64,000 nucleotides of DNA, taken from positions 1 to 64,000 of the forward strand of contig NZ_VRLS01000052.1 of the NCBI RefSeq assembly GCF_008017825.1. The letters run 5' to 3'. A program made the position numbers and the translations under genes. The notes below the pieces were generated by a model. That model was not told the origin of the DNA. It saw nothing but the letters and a program-made list of their open reading frames with translations, and made no database searches. Below are positions 26,696-35,477 of the stretch, piece after piece; the first letter of the stretch is position 1; every line of letters starts with the position of its first letter. The stretch is from Mesonia sp008017825. GTDB taxonomy: Bacteria; Bacteroidota; Bacteroidia; Flavobacteriales; Flavobacteriaceae.

Positions 26696-27769
26696 ATGGA
26701 AAACTTAACTTATCGGGTAGTAGGTGTCATGTCGGGTACCTCTTTAGACGGAATTGACCTAGCGCTTATAGATTTTGTAAAATCTAAAGAAGGCTGGGGT
26801 TTTAATATCATCTTGGCAGAAACCTTAGCTTACTCTAAGGAATGGAAAGATAGATTAGCTCAAGCCTCACGGTTGTCTAAAGAAGAAATAACTCATCTAG
26901 ATGTTGCTTATACCGATGAGCTGGCTGCGGTTATTTCCTCATTTTTAAGCCGGCATAGCATTTTTGTAAGCAGTTTAGAAGCTGTTTGTTCTCATGGCCA
27001 TACAGTCTTGCATCAACCTGAGGCGGGAATCACTATTCAAATAGGGAATTTACCCGTATTAGCTCAAAAAATAGGAATGCGAGTGGTGTGTGATTTTAGG
27101 GTAGAAGATGTAGCATTGGGCGGACAAGGAGCGCCGTTAGTTCCTATAGGAGATCAAATGCTCTTTACGGAATTTGATTATTGCTTAAACTTAGGTGGTT
27201 TTGCAAATATTTCATTGGAAGAAAATGGAAGTCGCTTAGCTTATGATATTTGTGCTGTAAATACAGTACTTAATGTGTTATCTCAAAAGATGGGTGTAGA
27301 TTATGATGAAGATGGAAGAATAGCTGCTTCGGGAGAAATAGATCAAGACTTATTGAGAAAATTGAATGAACTCAGTTTTTATCAAAAATCACCGCCTAAA
27401 TCGTTGGGAGTAGAGTGGGTGGTAAAAGATATAATGCCTTTGTTGGAAGAAACTCATATTCCTGCACCTCATAAAATAGCCACTTTCACCTATCATGTAG
27501 CTCAGCAAATAGCCAATAATTTAGCAAAGGACTCCTCTAAAAAAGTATTGGTTACTGGGGGAGGAGCATATAATAAAACACTTATTGAATTTTTAAAATC
27601 GATGAGTGTCGTAGAAGTGATCATCCCTTCTAAAGAAATTGTAGAGTTTAAAGAAGCTTTAATCTTTGGTTTTTTAGGAGTGCTAAAACTGGAAAAGGAA
27701 GTAAATGTCCTTAAATCGGTTACTGGAGCTTCAAAAAACCATTCATCAGGCAAGGTGTTTCTTCCTTAA
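26696..27769 (+). CDS. anmK: Anhydro-N-acetylmuramic acid kinase
   Basis: The 357-residue enzyme phosphorylates and opens 1,6-anhydro-MurNAc released in peptidoglycan turnover to give MurNAc-6-phosphate. Signatures are GVMSGTSLDGIDLAL at the N-terminus, DFRVEDVALGGQGAPLVPIG, YCLNLGGFANIS, YDICAVNTVLN and VLVTGGGAYNKTL. The start MENLTYRVVG at 26696 was chosen because the 29 upstream in-frame residues overlap the divergent promoter region and match no AnmK. Its length is typical. The downstream dehydrogenase has its own promoter, so anmK is probably monocistronic. Confidence 0.94.
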   Translation: MENLTYRVVGVMSGTSLDGIDLALIDFVKSKEGWGFNIILAETLAYSKEWKDRLAQASRLSKEEITHLDVAYTDELAAVISSFLSRHSIFVSSLEAVCSHGHTVLHQPEAGITIQIGNLPVLAQKIGMRVVCDFRVEDVALGGQGAPLVPIGDQMLFTEFDYCLNLGGFANISLEENGSRLAYDICAVNTVLNVLSQKMGVDYDEDGRIAASGEIDQDLLRKLNELSFYQKSPPKSLGVEWVVKDIMPLLEETHIPAPHKIATFTYHVAQQIANNLAKDSSKKVLVTGGGAYNKTLIEFLKSMSVVEVIIPSKEIVEFKEALIFGFLGVLKLEKEVNVLKSVTGASKNHSSGKVFLP

Positions 27770-27809
27770 ATTTCTAAGCGTTAAAGTCTTCTTAACATTT
27801 TGGTTTGTT

Positions 27810-27817
27810 TATATTTG
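27810..27817 (+). promoter_or_regulatory. -7 promoter element of the amino-acid dehydrogenase gene
   Basis: TATATTTG, followed by C, lies 23 bases before the ATG at 27841. It overlaps an alternative upstream start at 27805 and so supports the shorter protein. Confidence 0.6.
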
Positions 27818-27840
27818 CGAAGCAAAAAATTAACCTACTT

Positions 27841-29067
27841 ATGAAAGAACTACTTAAACTCTACGAAAATAAACAACCAGAAATAGTTTTTAACTGGAAA
27901 GACTCTGAAACTGAGGCAGAAGGTTGGACGGTAATTAATTCACTACGAGGCGGAGCAGCTGGAGGGGGAACCCGTATGCGTGAAGGTTTAGATATGAACG
28001 AAGTATTGTCATTAGCCAAAACCATGGAAGTGAAATTTACCGTATCTGGACCGACAATTGGTGGTGCAAAATCGGGAATCAATTTTAATCCGCATGATCC
28101 TAGAAAAAAAGGTGTTTTAGAAAGATGGTATAAAGCCGTTTCTCCTTTACTGAAGAGTTATTACGGAACGGGAGGAGATTTAAATGTAGATGAAATTCAT
28201 GAAGTAATTCCTATCACAGAAAGCTGTGGAGTATGGCATCCTCAAGAAGGTGTTTTTTCAGGACATTTTCAACCTACTGAAGCCGACAAGATTAATAGAA
28301 TCGGACAATTACGTCAGGGTGTAATCAAAGTATTAGAAAATACCGATTTCTCACCAGATGTATCAAGAAAATACACCGTTGCCGATATGATTACAGGATA
28401 CGGAGTAGCGGAAGGTGTAAGACATTATTATGAGATCTACGGTGGTGAAGTAAAAGGAAAGCGTGCAGTGGTGCAAGGATTTGGAAATGTGGGATCTGCG
28501 GCAGCTTATTACTTAGCTCAAATGGGAGCAAAAGTAGTTGGGATTATCGATAGAGACGGCGGATTGATTAATGAAGAAGGTTTCTCTTTTGAAGAAATTA
28601 AGCAACTTTTCTTAAATAAAGATGGGAATACTCTAGTCTCAGATCAAATGATTCCGTTTACGGAAATCAATGAAAAAATTTGGAATTTAGATACAGAGAT
28701 TTTTGCGCCTTGTGCAGCATCTCGATTAATTACCAAAGAGCAAATTTCATCTATGATAGAGAGTGGATTAGAAGTGATTTCTTGTGGTGCGAATGTGCCC
28801 TTTGCTGATAAGGAAATTTTCTTTGGGAATATTATGGAATACACTGATGAGCGTGTAAGTTTAATTCCAGACTTTATTTCTAACTGTGGTATGGCAAGAG
28901 TTTTTGCTTACTTTATGGAGAGAAAAGTGCAAATGACCGATGAGGCTATCTTTAATGATACTTCTATGACGATCAAAAATGCTATTCAAAATACATTCGA
29001 TCATAATAGCGATAAAACGAATATTAGTAAAACAGCTTTTGAAATAGCTTTAAAACAATTGGTGTAA
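27841..29067 (+). CDS. Glu/Leu/Phe/Val dehydrogenase family enzyme
   Basis: The 408-residue enzyme oxidatively deaminates an amino acid with NAD(P)+ in the cytoplasm. The N-terminal dimerisation and substrate domain shows RGGAAGGGTRMREGLDMNEV and VSGPTIGGAKSGINFNPHDP. The Rossmann domain begins near residue 200 with VVQGFGNVGSAAAYYLAQMG and IDRDGGLI. FAPCAASRLITKE and FISNCGMARVFAYFM belong to the closing part. Whether glutamate, leucine or another amino acid is the substrate cannot be read from these motifs. The start MKELLKLYEN follows a perfect -7 box. nhaB begins 31 bases after the stop and is probably cotranscribed. Confidence 0.88.
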   Translation: MKELLKLYENKQPEIVFNWKDSETEAEGWTVINSLRGGAAGGGTRMREGLDMNEVLSLAKTMEVKFTVSGPTIGGAKSGINFNPHDPRKKGVLERWYKAVSPLLKSYYGTGGDLNVDEIHEVIPITESCGVWHPQEGVFSGHFQPTEADKINRIGQLRQGVIKVLENTDFSPDVSRKYTVADMITGYGVAEGVRHYYEIYGGEVKGKRAVVQGFGNVGSAAAYYLAQMGAKVVGIIDRDGGLINEEGFSFEEIKQLFLNKDGNTLVSDQMIPFTEINEKIWNLDTEIFAPCAASRLITKEQISSMIESGLEVISCGANVPFADKEIFFGNIMEYTDERVSLIPDFISNCGMARVFAYFMERKVQMTDEAIFNDTSMTIKNAIQNTFDHNSDKTNISKTAFEIALKQLV

Positions 29068-29098
29068 GCCTTGGGCTTATCGTTTCAATCTTATCGTC

Positions 29099-30568
29099 AT
29101 GTTAAAAAATTTCTTGGGGAGTAGCCCTGTATGGTTTAAGTATACCATAGTTTTCTTTCTCATTTTTAATGTTTTTTCGCTTTACATTTTAGGGCCAACC
29201 CTTACTGCTTGGTTTTTTATAGCAGAGTTTATTTTTACACTCGCTATGGCTTTAAAATGTTACCCTCTGCAATCGGGTGGTTTATTAGCGATAGAAATAT
29301 TGGTACTTAGGTTAACTTCCCCAGAAGCTGCAAAAGTAGAAGTGATTCAAAATTTTGAAGTCATCTTTTTACTGATGTTTATGGTGGCTGGGATCTATTT
29401 TATGAAGCCTTTACTCATGTATATTTTTAGTAAGGTATTTATAAAAGTGAAATCAAAAGTGATTTTGTCGCTCTTGTTTTTAACCTTATCTGCAGTTCTA
29501 TCTGCATTTTTAGATGCTTTGACTGTCACGGCTGTTCTTATAAGTGTTGCGGTTGGATTTTATGGGATTTACCATAAAATCCAATCTGCCGACACCGACT
29601 ATAATGCGAGCGGTATATTAGACCGTAAAGAGTTGAGTGGAGAAACCCTTGAAGAATTTAGGGCCTTTTTAAGAAGCCTTATTATGCATGGGGTAGTAGG
29701 TACTGCTTTAGGAGGAGTTTGTACATTAGTGGGAGAACCACAAAATTTATTGATTGGAGAAAAGATGGGCTGGGACTTTGTTGCCTTTTTTGTTCATATG
29801 GCACCTATTACTCTTCCTGTTCTAGTGGCTGGAATGTTCACCACTATATTTTTAGAAACTACAAAGACTTTTGGTTTTGGAAGAAAACTACCGCGGCCTG
29901 CAAGAACTATTATAGAAAATTATACCTTAGAAAAGGATAGGAATCGTACCCCTTCGCAAAAATACGGACTAATCATCCAAGCGATTTCAGCGGTGTTTCT
30001 CATTTTCGGACTTGCATTTCATATCGCACCTGTCGGTTTTATAGGTTTGGGACTTATCGTTATTCAAACCGCTTTTATGGGTATAGTTGAAGAACATAGC
30101 TTAGGAAAAGCCTTTGAAGAAGCCTTACCGTTTACAGGCTTAATTGTAGTCTTTTTTGTAATTGTAGCTATGATTCATGATCAACATTTATTTCACCCCA
30201 TTATTAATTGGGCGTTATCATTAGAACCTGATCATCAGCCAGTAGTATTTTATGTAGCAAATGGTGTTTTATCGATGATAAGTGATAATGTGTTTGTGGC
30301 GACGGTATATATAGGAGAGGTAAAAAACGCTTTTGATGCAGGTCAAATTTCTGCAGATCAATTTCGTCGTTTAGCAATAGCGATCAATACCGGTACTAAC
30401 TTGCCAAGTGTAGCTACACCCAATGGTCAGGCTGCATTTTTATTTTTGTTAACTAGCTCTTTAGCACCGCTTATTAATTTGAGCTACGGTAAAATGGTAA
30501 AAATGGCATTACCTTATACTATTGTGTTGAGTATTATTGGTTATTTAGGTGTGTTATTTTTTCTGTAA
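29099..30568 (+). CDS. nhaB: Na+/H+ antiporter NhaB
   Basis: The 489-residue, highly hydrophobic inner-membrane protein matches NhaB of enterobacteria over its N-terminal third: FLGSSPVWFK, AEFIFTLAMALKCYPLQSGG, FEVIFLLMFMVAGIYFMKPL and LSAFLDALTVTAVLISVAVG. About 11-12 transmembrane segments can be counted. A conserved core later reads LGGVCTLVGEPQNLLIGEKM, and the end has NTGTNLPSVATPNGQAAFLF. It exchanges cytoplasmic Na+ for protons, fitting a marine or saline habitat. It is only 31 bases after the dehydrogenase gene, which suggests shared transcription. Confidence 0.93.
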   Translation: MLKNFLGSSPVWFKYTIVFFLIFNVFSLYILGPTLTAWFFIAEFIFTLAMALKCYPLQSGGLLAIEILVLRLTSPEAAKVEVIQNFEVIFLLMFMVAGIYFMKPLLMYIFSKVFIKVKSKVILSLLFLTLSAVLSAFLDALTVTAVLISVAVGFYGIYHKIQSADTDYNASGILDRKELSGETLEEFRAFLRSLIMHGVVGTALGGVCTLVGEPQNLLIGEKMGWDFVAFFVHMAPITLPVLVAGMFTTIFLETTKTFGFGRKLPRPARTIIENYTLEKDRNRTPSQKYGLIIQAISAVFLIFGLAFHIAPVGFIGLGLIVIQTAFMGIVEEHSLGKAFEEALPFTGLIVVFFVIVAMIHDQHLFHPIINWALSLEPDHQPVVFYVANGVLSMISDNVFVATVYIGEVKNAFDAGQISADQFRRLAIAINTGTNLPSVATPNGQAAFLFLLTSSLAPLINLSYGKMVKMALPYTIVLSIIGYLGVLFFL

Positions 30569-30653
30569 AAGAAAATTATAACTTAGCTTTAACTATTAAT
30601 ATAATTTATAATCCTTTTTTTCGTTACTAATTTAGATACTTAATAAAAAACTT

Positions 30654-31355
30654 ATGTTGGCGATTACTTTACAAGAAACTGCAGAAGCTGCTGCTCAAAA
30701 TGGAGAGACTGTCGTAGAGGAAAAGACACTTTCTTTTATGGATTTACTTTTTAGTGGAGGCTTAGGGGGTACGATTATTATTTCTATTCTTTTTGTTCTT
30801 TTTGTTGCTGCAATTTATATTTATTTCGAACGTCTTTTTGCGGTAAAAGCAGCATCAAAAACAGATGCTAATTTCATGCATCAAATTAAAGATAATGTGG
30901 CAACAGGCAATATTGAAGGTGCAAAAATACGTTGTGCTCAAGAAAATTCCCCTGTAGCTAGACTTACGGCTAAAGGAATATCACGTATTGGTAGTCCGTT
31001 AGAGGATATCAATACCGCTATAGAGAATGCAGGAAGGTTAGAAGTGTATAAATTAGAGAAAAACGTAAGTGTTTTGGCTACCATTGCTGGTGCTGCACCT
31101 ATGATAGGATTCTTAGGAACTGTAATTGGTATGGTTTTAGCTTTCCACGAATTGGCTACCAGCAGCGGTCAAGCCGAAATGGGGTCGTTAGCAGAAGGGA
31201 TTTATACCGCTATGACAACTACAGTTGCCGGACTAATTGTAGGAATCGTTGCTTATATTGGGTATAACCACTTAGTAGTGAAAACCGATAAAGTAGTGCA
31301 TCAAATGGAAGCTACTGCAGTCGATTTTCTAGATTTACTAAACGAACCAGCATAA
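30654..31355 (+). CDS. exbB: MotA/TolQ/ExbB proton channel family protein
   Basis: The 233-residue inner-membrane protein forms the proton-driven stator that powers TonB-dependent outer-membrane uptake. A first helix (about residues 36-58) is followed by a cytoplasmic stretch. The family core follows: VSVLATIAGAAPMIGFLGTV, then GMVLAFHELA and GIYTAMTTTVAGLIVGIVAY, forming the second and third helices. It opens a tight operon exbB-exbD-tonB-folC with gaps of 1, 2 and 7 bases. A weak -7-like TAATTTAG occurs upstream. Confidence 0.92.
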   Translation: MLAITLQETAEAAAQNGETVVEEKTLSFMDLLFSGGLGGTIIISILFVLFVAAIYIYFERLFAVKAASKTDANFMHQIKDNVATGNIEGAKIRCAQENSPVARLTAKGISRIGSPLEDINTAIENAGRLEVYKLEKNVSVLATIAGAAPMIGFLGTVIGMVLAFHELATSSGQAEMGSLAEGIYTAMTTTVAGLIVGIVAYIGYNHLVVKTDKVVHQMEATAVDFLDLLNEPA

Positions 31356-31356
31356 T

Positions 31357-31746
31357 ATGAACTTAAGAGGAAGAAACAAAGTGAGTCCTGAGTTTAGCAT
31401 GTCTTCTATGACAGATATCGTTTTTCTCTTGCTTATCTTTTTTATGTTAACATCTCCGGTAATTACACCAGAGGCTTTAGATCTTATTCTTCCCAAAGCA
31501 AAAGGGAAGACAAGTAATGTGCAAAGTTTAGCGGTAAGCATTAATAAAGACTTAGAAATTTTTATTAATTCAGATCAGGTATCTAGTGATCAATTGGAGC
31601 TAGAGTTGCAAAAAAGATTATCGGGAGAAGAAGATCCTACCATTATTTTACGCGCAGAAGAAAGTGTGCCTATTCAGAATGCAGTAAGCGTGATGGATAT
31701 TGCTAAAAGAAATAAATATAAAGTAGTTTTAGCTGTAAAGCCATAA
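31357..31746 (+). CDS. exbD: Biopolymer transporter ExbD/TolR
   Basis: The 129-residue protein has one N-terminal membrane helix, preceded by VSPEFSMSSMTDIVFLLLIF, where the Asp of MTDIVF is the conserved proton-carrying residue. A periplasmic domain follows with VQSLAVSINKDLEIFINSDQ and PTIILRAEESVPIQNAVSVM. It works with ExbB and TonB in energising outer-membrane transport. Its length is the family norm. It starts 1 base after the exbB stop. Confidence 0.93.
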   Translation: MNLRGRNKVSPEFSMSSMTDIVFLLLIFFMLTSPVITPEALDLILPKAKGKTSNVQSLAVSINKDLEIFINSDQVSSDQLELELQKRLSGEEDPTIILRAEESVPIQNAVSVMDIAKRNKYKVVLAVKP

Positions 31747-31748
31747 AT

Positions 31749-32609
31749 ATGAGTTTACTAGAAACCAAATACGAGAAGAAGTCTGCTATCATTACTACGG
31801 TAATATCAGTGGGTCTTATTTTATTGTTATTGTTTTTTGGTTTCACTTATTTAGATCCGCCACCAGAAAATGGGATTGCGATCAATTTTGGAACGAGTAG
31901 TGTTGGTTCAGGTGATGTTCAACCTACAGAGCCTATAAAATCGGCACCCCAGCAAAATACAACACCACCTAACGAGCCTCAAGAAGAAATGAGTACTCCG
32001 TCAGAGGAAGAAGTGGCTACGCAAGATACCGAAGAAGCTCCTGTAATCGAAAAAGAAAAAGAGCCAAAAAAAGATAAATCTCAAAAGGAAAAGAAAGTTC
32101 AAGACCCAGTAAAAGAGGTAAAACCTCAAAAGGAAAAAGAACCAGAGAAAGCACCAGATCCTCAACCCGAAAAGTCAACTTCAGATGCTTTAAATAGTAT
32201 TCTTAACGGTCCGGAAAAGGATGGAAAAGCCAATGGAGGTGAAGGGAATGATAATCAGGCTGGAGATAAAGGAGATCCCAATGGAGATCCTAATGCAAAT
32301 TCATACTACGGACAAGGAAAAGGTCTGGACGGGGATGGAAATTACCGTCTAGGAGGTAGAAAACCTTTAAATAAAGAAAAATTTCAACAAGACTGCAATG
32401 AGTCTGGTGTAGTAGTAGTAAAAATAGAAGTGAACCAACAAGGAAAAGTGATTAACGCCGTTGCTGGTTCTCGGGGAACAACCAATACTGCACCCTGTCT
32501 TATGGAGCCTGCAAAACGTGCAGCTTTGGCGACTAAGTTTAATAGTGATGCCAACGCCCCTGTAAAGCAAACGGGTTATATCGAATACGAGTTTAAACTT
32601 TCTGAGTAA
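31749..32609 (+). CDS. TonB-like energy transducer
   Basis: The 286-residue protein has one helix near the N-terminus (about residues 15-35). A long periplasmic linker rich in Pro, Glu and Lys spans about residues 55-150 (EKEKEPKKDKSQKEKKVQDP). A Gly/Asn/Asp-rich stretch follows, then a C-terminal domain from about residue 200 (NESGVVVVKIEVNQQGKVIN) ending TGYIEYEFKLSE. This is the TonB layout; the linker spans the periplasm and the C-terminal domain contacts receptor TonB boxes. The C-terminal domain lacks an obvious YP motif typical of classical TonB. It is third in the exbB-exbD-tonB-folC operon. Confidence 0.85.
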   Translation: MSLLETKYEKKSAIITTVISVGLILLLLFFGFTYLDPPPENGIAINFGTSSVGSGDVQPTEPIKSAPQQNTTPPNEPQEEMSTPSEEEVATQDTEEAPVIEKEKEPKKDKSQKEKKVQDPVKEVKPQKEKEPEKAPDPQPEKSTSDALNSILNGPEKDGKANGGEGNDNQAGDKGDPNGDPNANSYYGQGKGLDGDGNYRLGGRKPLNKEKFQQDCNESGVVVVKIEVNQQGKVINAVAGSRGTTNTAPCLMEPAKRAALATKFNSDANAPVKQTGYIEYEFKLSE

Positions 32610-32616
32610 CAATTTT

Positions 32617-33834
32617 ATGACTTACCAAGAAACCTTAACTTGGATGTTTGGGCAGCTACCTATGTACCAACGCCAAGGAAAATCAGCCTTTAAAAAAGAC
32701 CTTACTAATATTCTCGCTTTCGCGGAAGTTTTACAGCAACCCCAAAATAATTTTAAAAACATTCATGTAGGAGGGACCAATGGGAAAGGTTCTACAAGTC
32801 ATATGCTCGCTTCAGTTTTACAAGAAGCAGGTTATAAGGTGGGTTTATATACTTCTCCGCATCTTAAAGATTTTACCGAACGAATTAAGATTAATGGCAA
32901 AGAGATTCGTAAAGAATTTGTTGTAGATTTTATAGCGACACACCGAGAGTTTTTAGAGCAACAACACCTTTCTTTTTTTGAAATGACTGTAGGGATGGCT
33001 TTTGATTATTTTAGTCAAGAAAATGTAGATATTGCTATTATAGAAGTAGGCCTTGGCGGCAGATTAGATAGTACTAATATTATAAACCCCGAACTTTCCA
33101 TCATTACGAACATAGGAATGGATCATACCCAGTTTCTAGGAAATACAATTAGTCAAATTGCTACTGAAAAAGCTGGAATCATTAAAAAAGAGATTCCTGT
33201 AGTTATTGGAGAAACTTCAGCAGAATCAAAAGATGTTTTCATTCAAAAAGCAAACGAAGTGAAAGCACCAATCGTATTAGCTGAAGATGAAGAGAAAGTA
33301 AATCTAGAATCTGATTTAAGAGGAGATTATCAAGAAAATAATAAGCAAACCGTAGCTGTAGCAGTCCGTCAACTAAGAGATCAAGGTTGGAATTTATCTA
33401 CCGAAAACCTTCAAGATGGGTTGGCTAATGTGGTTAAGAATACAGGATTAAGAGGTAGGTGGGAGTTATTGCAAGATCAACCTAAGGTCATTGCAGATAC
33501 AGCACATAACAAGGAAGGTTTAGAAATAGTCCTGCGTCAGTTAAAAAAATTACAACCTAAAAAGCTTCACATGGTTTTAGGCTTTGTAAATGATAAAGAT
33601 TTAGATCAACTTCTTCCTATGTTTCCAACAGACGCTATCTATTATTTTTGCCAGCCAAATGTGATAAGGAGAATGGATGTAAAAGTATTGGCAAGCAAAG
33701 CTGCGCTTTTTGGCCTAGAAGGAAAAATGTACACTTCTGTTACAGAGGCATTAAATGATGCTAAAGCAGATGCTGGTTCAGAAGAAGTTATTTATGTAGG
33801 AGGAAGTACATTTACAGTAGCAGAAATAATTTAA
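32617..33834 (+). CDS. folC: Bifunctional folylpolyglutamate / dihydrofolate synthase
   Basis: The 405-residue Mur-ligase-family enzyme adds glutamate to dihydropteroate and folates using ATP. Signatures are HVGGTNGKGSTSHMLASVLQ (P-loop), GLYTSPHLKDFTERIKING, IAIIEVGLGGRLDSTN, TNIGMDHTQFLG and IADTAHNKEGLE. The length is normal. It is the last gene of the TonB operon, followed by tRNA genes. The gene contains an exact copy of the iterated palindromic word (32716-32728). Confidence 0.95.
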   Translation: MTYQETLTWMFGQLPMYQRQGKSAFKKDLTNILAFAEVLQQPQNNFKNIHVGGTNGKGSTSHMLASVLQEAGYKVGLYTSPHLKDFTERIKINGKEIRKEFVVDFIATHREFLEQQHLSFFEMTVGMAFDYFSQENVDIAIIEVGLGGRLDSTNIINPELSIITNIGMDHTQFLGNTISQIATEKAGIIKKEIPVVIGETSAESKDVFIQKANEVKAPIVLAEDEEKVNLESDLRGDYQENNKQTVAVAVRQLRDQGWNLSTENLQDGLANVVKNTGLRGRWELLQDQPKVIADTAHNKEGLEIVLRQLKKLQPKKLHMVLGFVNDKDLDQLLPMFPTDAIYYFCQPNVIRRMDVKVLASKAALFGLEGKMYTSVTEALNDAKADAGSEEVIYVGGSTFTVAEII

Positions 33835-33873
33835 AAGTTTTATTTTTTTTCTTGTGATATCTCTAAAATGTAT

Positions 33874-33881
33874 TATATTTG
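33874..33881 (+). promoter_or_regulatory. -7 promoter element of the tRNA-Val pair
   Basis: TATATTTG, followed by C, lies 17 bases before the first tRNA. A TTGT at 33853-33856 sits at the right distance for a weak -33 element. Confidence 0.6.
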
Positions 33882-33897
33882 CACTCGCATTATATGC

Positions 33898-33972
33898 GGG
33901 CGCTTAGCTCAGTTGGTTCAGAGCACTTGGTTTACACCCAAGGGGTCGGGGGTTCGAATCCCTCAGCGCCCA
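33898..33972 (+). tRNA. tRNA-Val (anticodon TAC)
   Basis: The 75-base cloverleaf has acceptor arm GGGCGCT pairing with AGCGCCC, discriminator A, anticodon stem CTTGG/CCAAG with loop TTTACAC (TAC at 33933-33935), and T loop TTCGAAT. CCA is not encoded. Confidence 0.97.
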
Positions 33973-34019
33973 CTAAACCTGGAGTTTGCTTCAGGTTTTT
34001 TTAATCTACTATAATGCAC

Positions 34020-34094
34020 GGGCGCGTAGCTCAGTTGGTTCAGAGCACTTGGTTTACACCCAAGGGGTCAGGGGTTCGAATCCCTTCGCGCCCA
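34020..34094 (+). tRNA. tRNA-Val (anticodon TAC), second copy
   Basis: The 75-base cloverleaf has acceptor arm GGGCGCG pairing with CGCGCCC, the same anticodon stem and loop (TAC at 34055-34057), and T loop TTCGAAT. It is nearly identical to the first copy; differences are confined to the last acceptor pair and T-arm positions. It is separated from the first copy by 47 bases. Confidence 0.97.
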
Positions 34095-34100
34095 CACAAT

Positions 34101-34133
34101 AAAAAAGGCTTCCTAAATTAGGAAGCCTTTTTT
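34101..34133. terminator. Bidirectional terminator between the tRNAs and murF
   Basis: A 15-bp stem (arm AAAAAAGGCTTCCTA) with loop AAT has A and T tracts on both sides. It ends the tRNA transcript on the plus strand and murF on the minus strand, whose stop codon overlaps it. Confidence 0.9.
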
Positions 34134-35409
34134 ATGTCCATAGCTCTAAGAGTCTTTCTAGTTGCATTCCACGGGATCCTTTTATGAGGATAGTATTGTT
34201 TTCTAGTGATTGTTTAGATAGGTATAATTTCATATCGCTAAATTCTTTAAAGGAAATAACTTTATCAGTGTGAGTTTTGTAGAAGTTTTTACCACAAACT
34301 ATGGCTAAATGGAAATCTAGATTTTCTAAAAGATTTACAATATGTTGATGTTCTTCATCTGAAGTTTGGCCGACTTCAAACATATCGCCTAAAATAATCG
34401 TTTTTTGTTTTGAGGGTAGGTCATTCAAGTTTTCTATAGATAACGCCATACTAGTAGGATTGGCATTATACGCATCTAAAATGATAGTGTTATGGTCGGT
34501 TTCAATAACTTGTGATCTATTGTTGCTTGAAACGTAATTCTCTATCGCTTCTTTAATCGAGTTAAACTCTACCTTAAAATATAGTCCGATTGCTGTAGCT
34601 GCAGCCATATTAGCGCTATTGTATTTACCAGTGAGCTGAGAGCAGATAATTTTATTATCGTGCGAAATGGAAGCTGTATGGTTGTGAGAATGGTTGCTAA
34701 TGGTGTAATTGGCTTCTTTCATTTCTCCAAAGCTAATGGTGTTTTGGTAGAAATTACATTTCTCTACTTGAATTTTATCTTCGGTATTAATGAATATTGT
34801 TCCTTCATTAGAAATTAGATAATTGTATAGTTCACTTTTCCCTTTAATTACACCTTCAATTCCTCCAAAACCTTCTAAATGAGCTTTCCCAAAATTAGTG
34901 ATATAGCCAAAATTTGGTTTAGCAATTTTACATAAATCTCTTATTTCTCCTTGGTGATTTGCACCAATTTCTACAATTCCTATTTCTGTTTCTTTGGTCA
35001 TCGAGAGTAGGGTGAGGGGTACGCCTATATGGTTATTTAGGTTTCCTTTAGTGGCAACTACCCGATATTTTTTTTGAAGAACTGCTGTGGTGAGTTCTTT
35101 TGTGGTTGTCTTTCCGTTACTACCTGTTATGGCAATAATTTTTAGTTTGAGGTAGTTACGATGATAATGTGCTAGAGCTTGTAATGCTTCAAGGCAATTA
35201 TTTACCAAGATGGTATTTTCGCTTTCAAAATCTTTGTCATCTATAATTGCTTTAGTCGCACCTTTATCAAGAGCTTGTTTTGCAAATTTGTTTCCGTTGA
35301 ATTGACTTCCGCTTAAAGCGAAAAATAAATTGTTCGTGTTTAGAGAGCGAGTATCAGTAGAAACTCCTGTGCTGTCTAGAAATAGTTGATGTAGTTTAGA
35401 AATATCCAT
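34132..35409 (-). CDS. murF: UDP-N-acetylmuramoyl-tripeptide--D-alanyl-D-alanine ligase
   Basis: The 425-residue cytoplasmic Mur ligase adds D-Ala-D-Ala to the peptidoglycan precursor. It contains STDTRSLNTNNLFFAL, the P-loop IITGSNGKTTTKE (as IAITGSNGKTTTKE), EIGANHQGEI, LDAYNANPTSM and IILGDMFEVG. The length fits the family. The stop codon lies inside the terminator hairpin shared with the tRNA genes. gldJ precedes it on the same strand, but a terminator lies between them, so cotranscription is probably limited. Confidence 0.95.
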   Translation of the reverse strand: MDISKLHQLFLDSTGVSTDTRSLNTNNLFFALSGSQFNGNKFAKQALDKGATKAIIDDKDFESENTILVNNCLEALQALAHYHRNYLKLKIIAITGSNGKTTTKELTTAVLQKKYRVVATKGNLNNHIGVPLTLLSMTKETEIGIVEIGANHQGEIRDLCKIAKPNFGYITNFGKAHLEGFGGIEGVIKGKSELYNYLISNEGTIFINTEDKIQVEKCNFYQNTISFGEMKEANYTISNHSHNHTASISHDNKIICSQLTGKYNSANMAAATAIGLYFKVEFNSIKEAIENYVSSNNRSQVIETDHNTIILDAYNANPTSMALSIENLNDLPSKQKTIILGDMFEVGQTSDEEHQHIVNLLENLDFHLAIVCGKNFYKTHTDKVISFKEFSDMKLYLSKQSLENNTILIKGSRGMQLERLLELWT

Positions 35410-35420
35410 AGAATGAAAGG

Positions 35421-35456
35421 TAAAAAAAAGCCCTTTCGTGAGGAAAGGGCTTTTTG
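35421..35456 (-). terminator. Rho-independent terminator of gldJ
   Basis: AAAAGCCCTTTC pairs with GAAAGGGCTTTT around a short loop and is followed by T residues on the minus strand, just before murF. Confidence 0.85.
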
Positions 35457-35477
35457 TGATATGTGTAAATAATATAA

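Noticed and set aside
27805..27840. Upstream start for the amino-acid dehydrogenase.
   Set aside because: It overlaps the -7 box, and the MKELLKLYEN start is 23 bases downstream of that box.
33898..34094. tRNA pair as an integration (att) site for a mobile element.
   Set aside because: No integrase, no partial tRNA repeat and no foreign-looking flank; the next gene is murF.
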